A stretch of 38,355 bases of DNA from a virus, in IMG/VR virus record IMGVR_UViG_3300031237_000266, positions 1 to 38,355 of that record; one strand, 5' to 3'. Shown here piece by piece: positions 13,131 to 21,216 of the stretch. Positions within the stretch are counted from its first letter, which is position 1; each line of letters begins with the position of its first letter. A program made the translations under genes and the position numbers. The notes under the pieces are model-generated. The model was given only the letters and a program-made list of their open reading frames with translations, had not been told where the DNA came from and did no database searches.

Positions 13131-13165
13131 GCGCCACGTTTTTTCCTGTGCTGGAATCGTGGCGC
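13131..13165 (-). repeat. Dispersed hairpin repeat, copy 3
   Basis: GCGCCACG (13131-13138) and CGTGGCGC (13158-13165) are perfect arms around 19 nt, between the two late leader terminators. Its interior fits copies 1 and 2 best on the minus strand (GGAAAAAACG before the right arm). Confidence 0.75.
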
Positions 13166-13175
13166 GAACATTCAG

Positions 13176-13202
13176 AGCCCAGCCACATGCTGGGCTTTTT
13201 CG
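13176..13202 (+). terminator. Second late leader terminator
   Basis: AGCCCAGC (13176-13183) and GCTGGGCT (13189-13196) form an 8-bp stem with loop CACAT, followed by TTTTTCG. It lies 16 nt before the first late gene. Confidence 0.9.
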
Positions 13203-13217
13203 TTTCTGGAGCCATCC

Positions 13218-13538
13218 ATGGAAAACCAGCACCGCAAGATCGCCGGCTATCGCGAGCTGAGCCAAGCAGAGATCGACCTGATGAACCGGATCAAGGCCAA
13301 GGGCGGCGAGCTGTTGGAGCTGCAGGCCGAGCTGGTCGACCTGCTCAAGCTACAGGAGATGGCAAAGCTCAACGCTATGGACGGCGTACGAACGAGCGAT
13401 GCCGAAGCCAAGGCAAAGGCTGAGTTCAACCGCTTCCACGCCGCAGAGCCACTGCGCTGGGCCGCTATCGGCAAGACCGACATCCAGACCGGCATCATGG
13501 CGCTGGTTCGCGCCGTAGCGCAGCCGGCTGGAATTTGA
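13218..13538 (+). CDS. acb2: Acb2/Tad1-type cyclic-nucleotide sponge (anti-CBASS/anti-Thoeris)
   Basis: 106 aa. MENQHRKIAGYRELSQAEIDLMNRIKAKGGELLEL at the N-terminus, and EPLRWAAIGKTDIQTGIMALVRAVAQP (about 77-103) near the C-terminus, match the Acb2/Tad1 family (formerly an unnamed phage family). These proteins assemble as small oligomers and bind signalling cyclic oligonucleotides and gcADPR. They thereby block CBASS and Thoeris immunity. The conserved Arg-Trp, Gly-x-Thr and Gln-x-Gly positions are present. ATG 13218 follows GGAG. It is the first gene after the late promoter and terminators, so expression depends on antitermination. Binding specificity cannot be read from sequence. Confidence 0.85.
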   Translation: MENQHRKIAGYRELSQAEIDLMNRIKAKGGELLELQAELVDLLKLQEMAKLNAMDGVRTSDAEAKAKAEFNRFHAAEPLRWAAIGKTDIQTGIMALVRAVAQPAGI

Positions 13539-13624
13539 CTTCACTTTCGGCCCCTCGCTCCTTTGCTCCCCAGCGGGTTGCGATGCGGGCCACCTATTCA
13601 TTCCCCATGCGGGGTCACAGAGAT

Positions 13625-13945
13625 ATGAAAATGCCTGAGAAGTCCCCTGACCTCTGGGCTGCCGTGCTCGCATGGGTCAGCCAAGTCATGCCGCAGCTGT
13701 ACGCGCCCGCGCTGTCAGTAGTGATTGCGGTTCTACGCGTGATCTACGGCGGCGGCAGTCGTCGGCAGATGCTGCTGGAGGGTGCACTGTGCGGGCTGGC
13801 CACGCTATCCGTGGTTCCGTTGCTCCAGTGGCTCGGCCTTCCGGCCAACATGGCCACGTTCGCGGGCGGCTGCGTGGGCTTCATTGGCGTCGAGAAGCTG
13901 CGCGAGCTGGCGGATAAGTTCCTGACCAGCAAGGCGGGCGGATAG
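13625..13945 (+). CDS. Lambda-type phage holin
   Basis: 106 aa from ATG 13625. MPEKSPDLWAAVLAWVSQ starts a small holin with about three hydrophobic segments: residues about 18-38, 53-70 (EGALCGLATLSVVPLLQWLG) and 74-90 (ANMATFAGGCVGFIGVEKL). IYGGGSRRQMLLEGALCG and VGFIGVEKLRELA match the lambda-type holin family found in Pseudomonas phages. It would form the membrane lesions that let the endolysin (36071) reach the wall. The holin sits at the start of the late operon, far from the endolysin, which is usual in such phages. Confidence 0.88.
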   Translation: MKMPEKSPDLWAAVLAWVSQVMPQLYAPALSVVIAVLRVIYGGGSRRQMLLEGALCGLATLSVVPLLQWLGLPANMATFAGGCVGFIGVEKLRELADKFLTSKAGG

Positions 13946-13980
13946 CCATGAGCTTGAAATCGTTCGCGAGGTAAACATTG

Positions 13981-14304
13981 ATGGCGAAGCTCAAGATGCA
14001 TCGGCCGGCAATCAAGATGGCCGATACCCAACAGGTCAAGGTGCCGGTAGTCGCTGATCGGCGGATCACGGGCAGAAGACTGCAGGCCAGACGGTTGGCC
14101 GTCTGGCAGCGCGACCCCACCTGCGCGGTGTGTGGTCGCGTGGTGGCTTACCCGGCCGGCTTCGAGCTGGATCACATCGTCCCGTTGTTCATGGGTGGCG
14201 AGGATGTCGAGGCGAACTGCCAGATCCTGTGCGTAGACAGCCCGGACGGCCTGCATGAGGGCTGCCACTCGCGGAAGACCCGAGCTGACCTGAGCGGGCA
14301 GTGA
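13981..14304 (+). CDS. HNH endonuclease (packaging-associated)
   Basis: 107 aa with the HNH fold: C48-x2-C51 (CAVC), FELDHIVPL with Asp64-His65, Asn79, and C95-H96. These give a zinc-ribbon plus beta-beta-alpha metal site. In HK97-like cos phages such an HNH protein sits beside terminase and is needed for cos cleavage. Start ATG 13981 has GAGGTAAACATTG upstream. The small terminase follows after about 100 nt that may contain cos. Confidence 0.9.
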   Translation: MAKLKMHRPAIKMADTQQVKVPVVADRRITGRRLQARRLAVWQRDPTCAVCGRVVAYPAGFELDHIVPLFMGGEDVEANCQILCVDSPDGLHEGCHSRKTRADLSGQ

Positions 14305-14413
14305 AGGGGAGGGGGAGGGTCGAAACTTCCAGGCCTCGCCGACAGGAAACCGCTCGGTCCCCCATTTGCAGATTATTTCCCCGTTAACGAAGGTCGTTAA
14401 CCATGGCGTTAAC
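14305..14413 (+). other. Candidate cos/terminase-binding region
   Basis: The gap between the HNH and small terminase genes holds a G-rich tract (GGGGAGGGGGAGGG, about 14305-14319). Three CGTTAAC repeats lie at 14382, 14395 and 14407, spaced 13 and 12 bp. Repeats of this kind near the terminase genes are typical of terminase-binding R sites. The cos call is an inference from position and from HNH-terminase linkage. Confidence 0.45.
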
Positions 14414-14843
14414 TGAACAGAAGCGCCGGTATGCCGATGCGCGGCTGTCCGGTTTTGGCAAAAAGGCCGCTGCCATCGAGGCAGGATGCCCGGAGAAAAC
14501 CGCCGCCCAGGCGGCATCCCGCTACGAGAAAGATCCGGATGTGCAGGCCGCCATGGGGCGCGCCGTCGCCGTGCAGGAGCATGCGCGGCATGCTCCGCCG
14601 GCGGTCGATCCGAACCCGCATATCCCCGCGCCCGCCGCCGATCCGCTGGAGTTCATGCGGAACATGATGAACGACCTGGTGGCCGACCCGAAGCTACGGC
14701 TGGATGCGGCCAAGGCGCTGGCGTCCTTCACGGTTGCCAAGCCCGGCGAGGCCGGCAAGAAAGATCAAAAGGCCGATGCGGCCAAGCAGGCAGGGAAGGG
14801 AAGGTTCGCTGCGGCGCCTCCGCCACTGCGCGCGGTGAAGTGA
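14403..14843 (+). CDS. Terminase small subunit
   Basis: 146 aa. The N-terminus MALTEQKRRYADARLSGFGKKAAAIEAGCPEKTAAQAASRYEKDPDVQAAMGRAV is the helix-turn-helix DNA-binding region of small terminases. The C-terminus is Pro/Ala/Lys rich and probably flexible. It recognises the packaging site and recruits the large subunit, whose gene follows one base later. Confidence 0.88.
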   Translation: MALTEQKRRYADARLSGFGKKAAAIEAGCPEKTAAQAASRYEKDPDVQAAMGRAVAVQEHARHAPPAVDPNPHIPAPAADPLEFMRNMMNDLVADPKLRLDAAKALASFTVAKPGEAGKKDQKADAAKQAGKGRFAAAPPPLRAVK

Positions 14844-14844
14844 T

Positions 14845-16527
14845 ATGCCCGAGTGGTCTACAGCCTGCCCCGATTGGGGCCATCGCCTGCTGGCCGGCGA
14901 AACGATCATCCCGCCGCCGATCTTTCCAGAGGAGGCCGAACGCGCTCTTGAGGTGTTCAAGCAGCTCAAGATCGTCGACGCCCCCGGCAGTCCGACCTTC
15001 GGCGAGGCCTGTGCCTCCTGGGTATTCGATCTGGTGGCCTCGATCTTCGGCGCCTATGACCCGGAGACGGGCCGGCGATTGATCACCGAGTGGTTCATCC
15101 TGATTCCGAAGAAGAACTCGAAATCGACCATTGCGGCCGGGATTATGATGACCGCTCTGATCCTGAACTGGCGGCAGTCCGCCGAGTTCTCGATCCTGGC
15201 GCCGACCGTAGAGGTCGCCAACAATGCCTTCGCGCCGGCCCGCGATATGACTCAGCGGGACGACGATCTGGACGCGCTGATGCACGTCCAGACCCACATC
15301 AAGAGCATCACCCACCGCGAGAGCGGCGCCACCCTGAAGGTGGTGGCCGCAGACTCCAATACGGTAGGCGGCAAGAAGTCGGTCGGTACCCTGGTCGACG
15401 AGCTGTGGCTGTTCGGCAAGCGGCACGACGCCGAGAACATGCTGCGCGAGGCCATCGGCGGCCTGGCATCGAGGCCCGAGGGCTTCGTGATCTACCTGAC
15501 CACGCAATCGGACGAGCCGCCGGCTGGGGTGTTCCGCCAGAAGCTGCAATACGCCCGTGACGTGCGCGATGGCGTGATCGAGGACAAGCGCTTCGTTCCA
15601 GTCATCTTCGAGCACCCGGCCGAGATGGTCGCCCGCAAGGAGCACCTGCAGGTCGAAAACCTGGGTCTGGTCAATCCGAACCTCGGCTACTCGGTCGACG
15701 AGGAGTTCCTGCAGCGCGAGTACGCCAAGGCCAAGCTATCGGGCGAGGAGTCGTTCCGCGGTTTTCTGGCCAAGCATGCGAACGTCGAGATCGGCCTGGC
15801 GCTGCGCTCGGACCGCTGGGCCGGTGCGGACTTCTGGGAGACCTGCTCTCGGCGGGGCATCACCCTGGAGAGCATCATCGAGCGCTGCGAGGTGGTCACC
15901 GTCGGCATCGACGGCGGCGGCCTCGACGACCTCCTCGGTCTGGCCGTGGTTGGCCGCGACCGCGACACCCGCGAGTGGCTGGGCTGGTGCCGGGCCTGGG
16001 CGCATCCGTCCGTCCTGGAGCGCCGCAAGGACATCGCCGCCAACCTGCACGATTACGCCCGCGAGGGCGACCTGGTGCTGGTCGACAAGATCGGCGACGA
16101 CGTCGAGGAGGTGGCCGACATCGTGCACGCGCTCGACCGGGTCGGTCTGCTGCATCAGGTCGGCGTCGACCCGGCTGGTATCGGTGCCATCCTCGAAGCC
16201 ATCGTCGAGCGCGGTGTCGAGCAGGACAAGGTGGTCGGCGTCAGCCAGGGCTGGCGGCTCGGCGGAGCGATCAAGACCACCGAGCGCAAGCTGGCCGAGG
16301 GCGGTCTGCTCGTCGCCGCCCAGCCGATGATGGCCTGGTGCTGCGGTAACGCCCGTGTCGAGCCGCGCGGTAACTCGATCCTCATCACCAAGCAGGCCAG
16401 CGGCTCGGCCAAGATCGACCCGCTGATGGCGTTGTTCTGCGCGGTGTCGCTGATGGCTACGAACCCGGCGGCGCCTACGGGCGGGCTCTCCGACCACATC
16501 CTCAAACACGGAATCAGGACGCTCTGA
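14845..16527 (+). CDS. Terminase large subunit (HK97-like)
   Basis: 560 aa. The N-terminal ATPase has a Walker A-like PKKNSKST (88-95) and Walker B GTLVDELW with acidic pair 185-186. The C-terminal RNase H-like nuclease has VGIDGGGLDD (Asp356, Asp361/362) and later IVHALDRV...VGVDPAGIG. The family is the HK97/phiC31-type Terminase_1 group. It is the motor that translocates DNA into the prohead and cuts concatemers. Its TGA overlaps the portal ATG by one base. Confidence 0.95.
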   Translation: MPEWSTACPDWGHRLLAGETIIPPPIFPEEAERALEVFKQLKIVDAPGSPTFGEACASWVFDLVASIFGAYDPETGRRLITEWFILIPKKNSKSTIAAGIMMTALILNWRQSAEFSILAPTVEVANNAFAPARDMTQRDDDLDALMHVQTHIKSITHRESGATLKVVAADSNTVGGKKSVGTLVDELWLFGKRHDAENMLREAIGGLASRPEGFVIYLTTQSDEPPAGVFRQKLQYARDVRDGVIEDKRFVPVIFEHPAEMVARKEHLQVENLGLVNPNLGYSVDEEFLQREYAKAKLSGEESFRGFLAKHANVEIGLALRSDRWAGADFWETCSRRGITLESIIERCEVVTVGIDGGGLDDLLGLAVVGRDRDTREWLGWCRAWAHPSVLERRKDIAANLHDYAREGDLVLVDKIGDDVEEVADIVHALDRVGLLHQVGVDPAGIGAILEAIVERGVEQDKVVGVSQGWRLGGAIKTTERKLAEGGLLVAAQPMMAWCCGNARVEPRGNSILITKQASGSAKIDPLMALFCAVSLMATNPAAPTGGLSDHILKHGIRTL

Positions 16528-17753
16528 TGGGCATGATTGCAACACTGCGCAGCTGGTTCGGCACCAAGAGCGACCCGGTGCCGATCGACACCGCGGCGGC
16601 CCTCGCGGCGGCGCTGGGCGGCGGCTACCAGACCGTGACCGGGCAGAGCGTCAGCACCGTCCGCGCCATGCAGATGACCACCGTGTTCGGCTGCGTCCGG
16701 GTGCTCGCCGAGTCGGTCGGCATGCTGCCCTGCCGATTGTTCAAGCAGACGGGGAGAGCCCTGGAGGCGGCGACGTCCCACCGGCTCAGCTATCTGCTGA
16801 GCGTGGCGCCGAACGGCTACATGACCAGCCAGGAGTTCTGGGAGCTGCTGATCGCCTGCCTGTGCCTGCGCGGCAACTTCTACGCCTACAAGGTCGTCGC
16901 ACTGGGCCAGGTCGTCGAGCTGCTGCCCCTCGATCCGGGCTGCGTCACGCCGAAGCTGAACGACGACTGGACGGTTTCCTACCGGGTTTCCTTCCGAAAC
17001 GGCGAGGTCCGTACTCTGAGCCAGGACGAGCTCTGGCATGTCCGCCTGTTCACCCTGGACGGGTTGAACGGCTTGAACCCGATCGCCTACGCCCGCCAGG
17101 CCATCGCCCTGGGACTGTCGACCGAGGAGCACGGCTCGCGCCTGTTCACCAACGGCGCCGTGACCTCCGGCGTGCTGCAGACCGAGCAGACGCTGACGGA
17201 CGAGGCCTTCGCCCGGCTGAAAGCGCAGTTCCAGGGCGAGCACATGGGCGTCGCCAACGCCTACCGGCCGATGATTCTGGAGATGGGCCTCGACTGGAAG
17301 CCGATCAGCCTGAATGCCGAGGACTCGCAGTTCCTCGAGACCCGCAAGATGCAGCGCGACGAGATCTGCGCCATTTTCCGCGTGCCACCGCACCTGGTCG
17401 CCAATCTGGACAAGGCCACCTTCAACAACGTGGAAAACCTCGGCCTGAGCTTCGTCAACTACGCCCTGGTGCCGTATCTGACCCGGATCGAGAACCGCAT
17501 CCGGGTCGGCCTGCTGAACGACAAGGACCGGGCCAGTCACTACGCCAAGTTCAACGCCGGGGCCCTGCTGCGCGGCGACCTGAAAGGCCGCTACGAGTCG
17601 TATGGGCTCGGCATCAACTGGGGAATTCTCAGCCCCAACGACTGCCGCGAGCTGGAAGACCTCAACCCGCGCGACGGCGGCGACATCTACCTGACTCCGC
17701 TCAACATGACCACCCACCCGGAGGCCGCGAATGGCAACCAAGCAACGCCTTGA
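16527..17753 (+). CDS. Portal protein (HK97 family)
   Basis: 408 aa. Typical portal features include VSTVRAMQMTTVFGCVRVLAESVGMLPCRLF (about 38-68), NGYMTSQEFWELL, and the C-terminal RVPPHLVANLDKATFNNVENLGLSFVNYALVPYLTRIENRI. Twelve copies form the DNA entry ring at one capsid vertex. The end overlaps the protease gene by 23 bp. Confidence 0.95.
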   Translation: MGMIATLRSWFGTKSDPVPIDTAAALAAALGGGYQTVTGQSVSTVRAMQMTTVFGCVRVLAESVGMLPCRLFKQTGRALEAATSHRLSYLLSVAPNGYMTSQEFWELLIACLCLRGNFYAYKVVALGQVVELLPLDPGCVTPKLNDDWTVSYRVSFRNGEVRTLSQDELWHVRLFTLDGLNGLNPIAYARQAIALGLSTEEHGSRLFTNGAVTSGVLQTEQTLTDEAFARLKAQFQGEHMGVANAYRPMILEMGLDWKPISLNAEDSQFLETRKMQRDEICAIFRVPPHLVANLDKATFNNVENLGLSFVNYALVPYLTRIENRIRVGLLNDKDRASHYAKFNAGALLRGDLKGRYESYGLGINWGILSPNDCRELEDLNPRDGGDIYLTPLNMTTHPEAANGNQATP

Positions 17754-18384
17754 TATCCCGCTGACCCTCAAATCGGTCAGCGATAGCGGCGAGTTCGACG
17801 GCTACGGCTCCGTCTTCGGGGTCAAGGATTCCTATGCCGACATCGTGATGCCGGGGGCCTTCCAGAAGTCGCTGGCTGCCTGGCAGGAAAAGGGCCGGCT
17901 GCCGGCGCTGCTCTGGCAGCACAACATGGCCGAACCGATCGGCCTCTACAGCGAGATGCGCGAGGACGCCACCGGCCTCTACGTGAAGGGCCGGTTGCTG
18001 ATCGAGGACGACCCGCTGGCCAAGCGGGCGCACGCCCACATGAAGGCCGGCAGCCTCTCGGGGCTGTCCATCGGCTACCTCCTCAACGACTACGAGTACG
18101 ACAAGGACAAGAGCGCGTTCCTGCTCAAGGAGATCGACCTGTGGGAAGTCTCCCTGGTCACCTTCCCGGCCAACGACGAAGCGCGCATTGCCGACGTGAA
18201 ATCCCTGCTGGCGCGCGGCGAGACGCCGCCGCCCAGCAAAGTGGAGCGAGCCCTGCGAGAGGTTGGGTTTTCCGGCTCCCAAGCCAAGGCCTTCATGGCC
18301 AAAGGCTACAGCGCCATTTCCCCGCGTGAGGCGGGCGCCGATGAAGCGCTGCAATCCCTGAAATCCCTGATCAACCGCATCTAA
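17731..18384 (+). CDS. Prohead protease (HK97 family)
   Basis: 217 aa, ATG 17731 with GGAGG upstream, inside the portal gene end. The U35-type serine protease motifs are present: His64 in LLWQH and Ser113 in SGLSIGY; the strand WEVSLVTFPAN follows. It removes the capsid delta domain during head maturation and then degrades itself. The C-terminal Lys/Arg-rich part may be a scaffold-like tail. Confidence 0.94.
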   Translation: MATKQRLDIPLTLKSVSDSGEFDGYGSVFGVKDSYADIVMPGAFQKSLAAWQEKGRLPALLWQHNMAEPIGLYSEMREDATGLYVKGRLLIEDDPLAKRAHAHMKAGSLSGLSIGYLLNDYEYDKDKSAFLLKEIDLWEVSLVTFPANDEARIADVKSLLARGETPPPSKVERALREVGFSGSQAKAFMAKGYSAISPREAGADEALQSLKSLINRI

Positions 18385-18394
18385 GGAGGCCGCT

Positions 18395-19594
18395 ATGGCC
18401 GTAGAAATTAAAGACGTACAGGAAGTGGCCGAGGCCCTCGGCAAGAAGTTCGACGAGTTCAAATCCACCAACGACAAGCGCGTCGAGGCGCTGGAAGCCG
18501 AGAAGGGCAAGCTCGCCGGCCAGGTCGAATCGCTGAACGGCAAGCTCTCCGAGCTGGACGAGCTGAAGTCTGCCCTGGAGAAGGAGCTGGCCGCCATCAA
18601 GCGCCCGGGCGCCCCCGGCGGCAAGGACGTTTCCGAGCACAAGGCCGCGTTCATGCAGTTCGTTCGCAAGGGCAAGGACGATGGCCTGGCCGAGCTGCAA
18701 GCCAAGGCCCTGCAGACCACCGTCGACTCCGATGGCGGCTTCGCCGTCCCGGAGGATCTGGATCGTTCGATCCTCGAGCTGCTGCGCGACGAGTCGCCGA
18801 TGCGCCAGGTCTGCGGCCAGATCACCGTCAGCACCCCGGATCACAAAAAGCTGGTCAGCCTCGGCGGTGCCGGCTCCGGCTGGGTGGGCGAGACCGACAC
18901 GCGCCCGGCTACCAACACGCCCAAGCTGGCACAGATCGCCGCCATCATGGGCGAGATCTACGCCAACCCGCAGGCCACCCAGACCAGCCTCGATGACCTC
19001 TTCTTCGATGCGGAGGCCTGGCTGCAGGGCGAAGTGGCGACCGAGTTCGCCGAGCGAGAGGGCAATGCCTTCCTGCTGGGCGACGGCATCAACAAGCCCA
19101 AGGGCTTGTTGGCCTACACCCTGGACACGGCCGACGATGCCACCCGCGCCTTCGGCCAGCTGCAGAAGGTTCATTCCGGCACGGCGGGCGACTTCAACAC
19201 GGACGACCTGATCAAACTGGTCTACACCCTGCGCAAGGGCTACCGCGCCGGCGCGAGCTGGATGCTGCCGAACCTGACCCTGTTCAAGGTCCGCACCCTG
19301 AAGGACAGCCAGGGCAACTACATCTGGCAGCCCGGCCTGCAGGCGGGGCAGCCGTCCAGCCTGCTGGGCTACGGCGTCGTCGAAAACGAGGATATGCCGG
19401 CGGTGGCGGCCGATGCCAACGCCGTGCTGTTCGGCGATTTCAAGCGCGCCTACACCATCGTCGACCGCATGGGCACCCGCGTGCTGCGCGACCCCTTCAC
19501 CAACAAGCCGAACGTGGGCTTCTACACCACCAAGCGCGTCGGCGGCATGCTGACCGACTCCCTCGCGGTCAAGGTGCTGACCCTCAGCGCGTAA
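18395..19594 (+). CDS. Major capsid protein (HK97 fold)
   Basis: 399 aa. Residues about 1-75 form a coiled coil (EVAEALGKKFDEFKSTNDKRVEALEAEKGKLAGQVESL...), the delta scaffold removed by the protease. The mature fold begins around residue 110 (TTVDSDGGFAVPEDLDRSILELLRDESPMRQVC) and has the A-domain motifs ATQTSLDDLFFDAEAWLQGEVATEFAEREGNAFLLGDG and WMLPN. AAGGAGG precedes the ATG. A hairpin follows the stop. Confidence 0.95.
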   Translation: MAVEIKDVQEVAEALGKKFDEFKSTNDKRVEALEAEKGKLAGQVESLNGKLSELDELKSALEKELAAIKRPGAPGGKDVSEHKAAFMQFVRKGKDDGLAELQAKALQTTVDSDGGFAVPEDLDRSILELLRDESPMRQVCGQITVSTPDHKKLVSLGGAGSGWVGETDTRPATNTPKLAQIAAIMGEIYANPQATQTSLDDLFFDAEAWLQGEVATEFAEREGNAFLLGDGINKPKGLLAYTLDTADDATRAFGQLQKVHSGTAGDFNTDDLIKLVYTLRKGYRAGASWMLPNLTLFKVRTLKDSQGNYIWQPGLQAGQPSSLLGYGVVENEDMPAVAADANAVLFGDFKRAYTIVDRMGTRVLRDPFTNKPNVGFYTTKRVGGMLTDSLAVKVLTLSA

Positions 19595-19598
19595 TCGG

Positions 19599-19627
19599 GA
19601 AGGGCGCCTTCGGGCGCTCCTTCTTTA
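19599..19627 (+). terminator. Hairpin after the capsid gene
   Basis: GAAGGGCGCC and GGGCGCTCCTTC form an imperfect long stem with a TTC loop (19599-19623), followed by TTT. It may weakly terminate, or protect the abundant capsid mRNA. Confidence 0.55.
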
Positions 19628-19637
19628 GGAGGGGCCG

Positions 19638-19955
19638 ATGATCGACCTTGCCACAGCCAAAAATCACCTGCGCGTTGACGGCAACGACGAGGACGCGCTG
19701 ATCCAGCTCTATCTCGAGGCGGCCTTCGACACCTTCGAGACCTGGACCAATCGCCAACTGGTCGCCGACAGCGACCCGCTACCGGACCCGGTCGGCAATG
19801 CGCTGCACGCCACGCGCAGTATCGACCAGGGTGTCCTGCTACTGGTCGGCCACTGGTATGCGAACCGCGAAGCGGTGGTCAGCGGCACCATCACGTCGGA
19901 AATGCCGATGGCCACCCGCGCCCTCTGGATGCCGCACCGCTGGGTGAATTTATGA
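19638..19955 (+). CDS. Head-tail connector (gp6-like)
   Basis: 105 aa. MIDLATAKNHLRVDGNDEDALIQLYLEAAFDTFETWTNR is the standard start of the phage gp6-like connector family (HK97 gp6). It forms a ring beneath the portal. AGGAGG lies upstream and the stop overlaps the next start in an ATGA. Confidence 0.92.
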   Translation: MIDLATAKNHLRVDGNDEDALIQLYLEAAFDTFETWTNRQLVADSDPLPDPVGNALHATRSIDQGVLLLVGHWYANREAVVSGTITSEMPMATRALWMPHRWVNL

Positions 19956-20272
19956 GAGCCGGGCCTCTACGCCACCGCTGCACCCTGCAGCAAAAACAGA
20001 ACGGCGACGATGGCATGGGCGGTGGGCCTGCGACCTGGATCGATCTGCGCTCGCTCTGGGCCGAGATCGCTATCCCGACCGGGCGTGTCGCCACTGTCGC
20101 CCAGCAGCTGGAGGCCACCGTGACCGCCGAGATCCGTGTACGCCTGGCCGCCGACATCCGGGCGGGCATGCGCCTGGTGCACGGCGGCACGACCTACGCC
20201 ATCGAGGCGGTACTGCCCGACAACGAACGCACAATGCTCCGGCTGCTGTGCTCCAGTGTTGCGCATCCCTGA
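19952..20272 (+). CDS. Head closure / head-tail adaptor protein
   Basis: 106 aa. MRAGPLRHRCTLQQKQNGDDGMGGGPATWIDLRSLWAEI is typical of the SPP1 gp16/HK97 gp7-type closure family, a beta-rich stopper that seals DNA in the filled head. It overlaps the connector stop by four bases. Confidence 0.9.
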   Translation: MRAGPLRHRCTLQQKQNGDDGMGGGPATWIDLRSLWAEIAIPTGRVATVAQQLEATVTAEIRVRLAADIRAGMRLVHGGTTYAIEAVLPDNERTMLRLLCSSVAHP

Positions 20273-20281
20273 GGAACGACC

Positions 20282-20776
20282 ATGGCCCGACGATCCCGCA
20301 TCCTCGGCGACTTCAAACTGCGCCGCACCCTGCGCAACATCCACAAGACCCTGGACAACGAGCTCAAGCCGGCCATGCAGGAGGGGGCCGACAAGATCCT
20401 GGCCGACATGCAGCGTCTGGCGCCGAAGGACACCGGCGCCGGCGCTGCCGCCCTGACGGCTTTCGTCGCCAAGTCCGGGCTGGACGCCCAGATCGGCCTG
20501 CGCGGCAAGAAGGCCAACCGGGAGTTCTACTACCTGAAATACATCGAGTACGGCACCAAGGGCGTCTCCGGCGAGAAGCGCGCGAACGGGCGCTACCGGC
20601 GCACTACCAATAAGAGCGACGGCGCGCACTGGTTTGGTAAGTACCCGGACATCCCGGCCCGCCCGGCGCATCCGTTCGTTCGCCCGGCCTACGACCTGAA
20701 CCGCGACGAGATGGTGGCGCTGATCCGCCAGGCCATCGCCAGCACCCTAGCCCGAGCTGCCGGAGGTGGTCCGTGA
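20282..20776 (+). CDS. HK97 gp10-like tail completion protein
   Basis: 164 aa. LRNIHKTLDNELKPAMQEGADKILADMQRLAPKDTGAGAAALT, then YYLKYIEYGTKGVSG and PARPAHPFVRPAYDLNRDEM, match the HK97 gp10 family. The APKDTG and HPF-RPA motifs are diagnostic. It joins the head connector to the tail. Its stop overlaps the next gene's GTG start. Confidence 0.92.
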   Translation: MARRSRILGDFKLRRTLRNIHKTLDNELKPAMQEGADKILADMQRLAPKDTGAGAAALTAFVAKSGLDAQIGLRGKKANREFYYLKYIEYGTKGVSGEKRANGRYRRTTNKSDGAHWFGKYPDIPARPAHPFVRPAYDLNRDEMVALIRQAIASTLARAAGGGP

Positions 20777-21159
20777 GCGATCCGTCCCTGGCCCTGCAGC
20801 AGGCACTCTACCAACGCCTGACCGCAGAGCTCTCCTGCCCGGTCTACGACGCCGTTCCGGCAGATACGCCCTATCCCTACGTCACCCTCGACAGCGAGGC
20901 CGCCACGAACGCCAGCCCCGTGAGCGGGCGGCGACGCGAAACCCGGCTTCTCTACCTGTCGGTCTGGAGCAACTACCCCGGCCAGGCCGAGGTCAAGCGC
21001 CTGATCGGCGAGGTCGTTGCCGCTCTGGACGAGCGCCCCTTGCCGCTGAGCATCGGCCGGGCCGTCTCGGTCCGGATCGAGCGCACGAGTACTAACCGCG
21101 AGCCGGACGGCGTGACCTACATGGGCGCCGTCACCGTGCGCGTCATCACCACCCACTGA
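20773..21159 (+). CDS. Tail completion protein (DUF3168 family)
   Basis: 128 aa beginning at GTG 20773, which overlaps the upstream stop and has GGAGG before it. LQQALYQRLTAELSCPVYDAVPADTPYPYVTLDSE and VYDAVP match DUF3168/gpU-like tail terminators, which cap the tail tube. A short GCCGCC/GGCGGC hairpin follows the stop. Confidence 0.9.
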   Translation: MSDPSLALQQALYQRLTAELSCPVYDAVPADTPYPYVTLDSEAATNASPVSGRRRETRLLYLSVWSNYPGQAEVKRLIGEVVAALDERPLPLSIGRAVSVRIERTSTNREPDGVTYMGAVTVRVITTH

Positions 21160-21216
21160 TTCCCTATCCGTGCCGCCCCGGCGGCCGTTCACCAATGTGC
21201 CTTTGGAGGACTCCCC

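Noticed and set aside
16155-17771. Leftward 538-aa frame opposite terminase and portal
   Set aside because: Antisense shadow of conserved genes, with repetitive Val/Gln/Gly/His/Leu composition.
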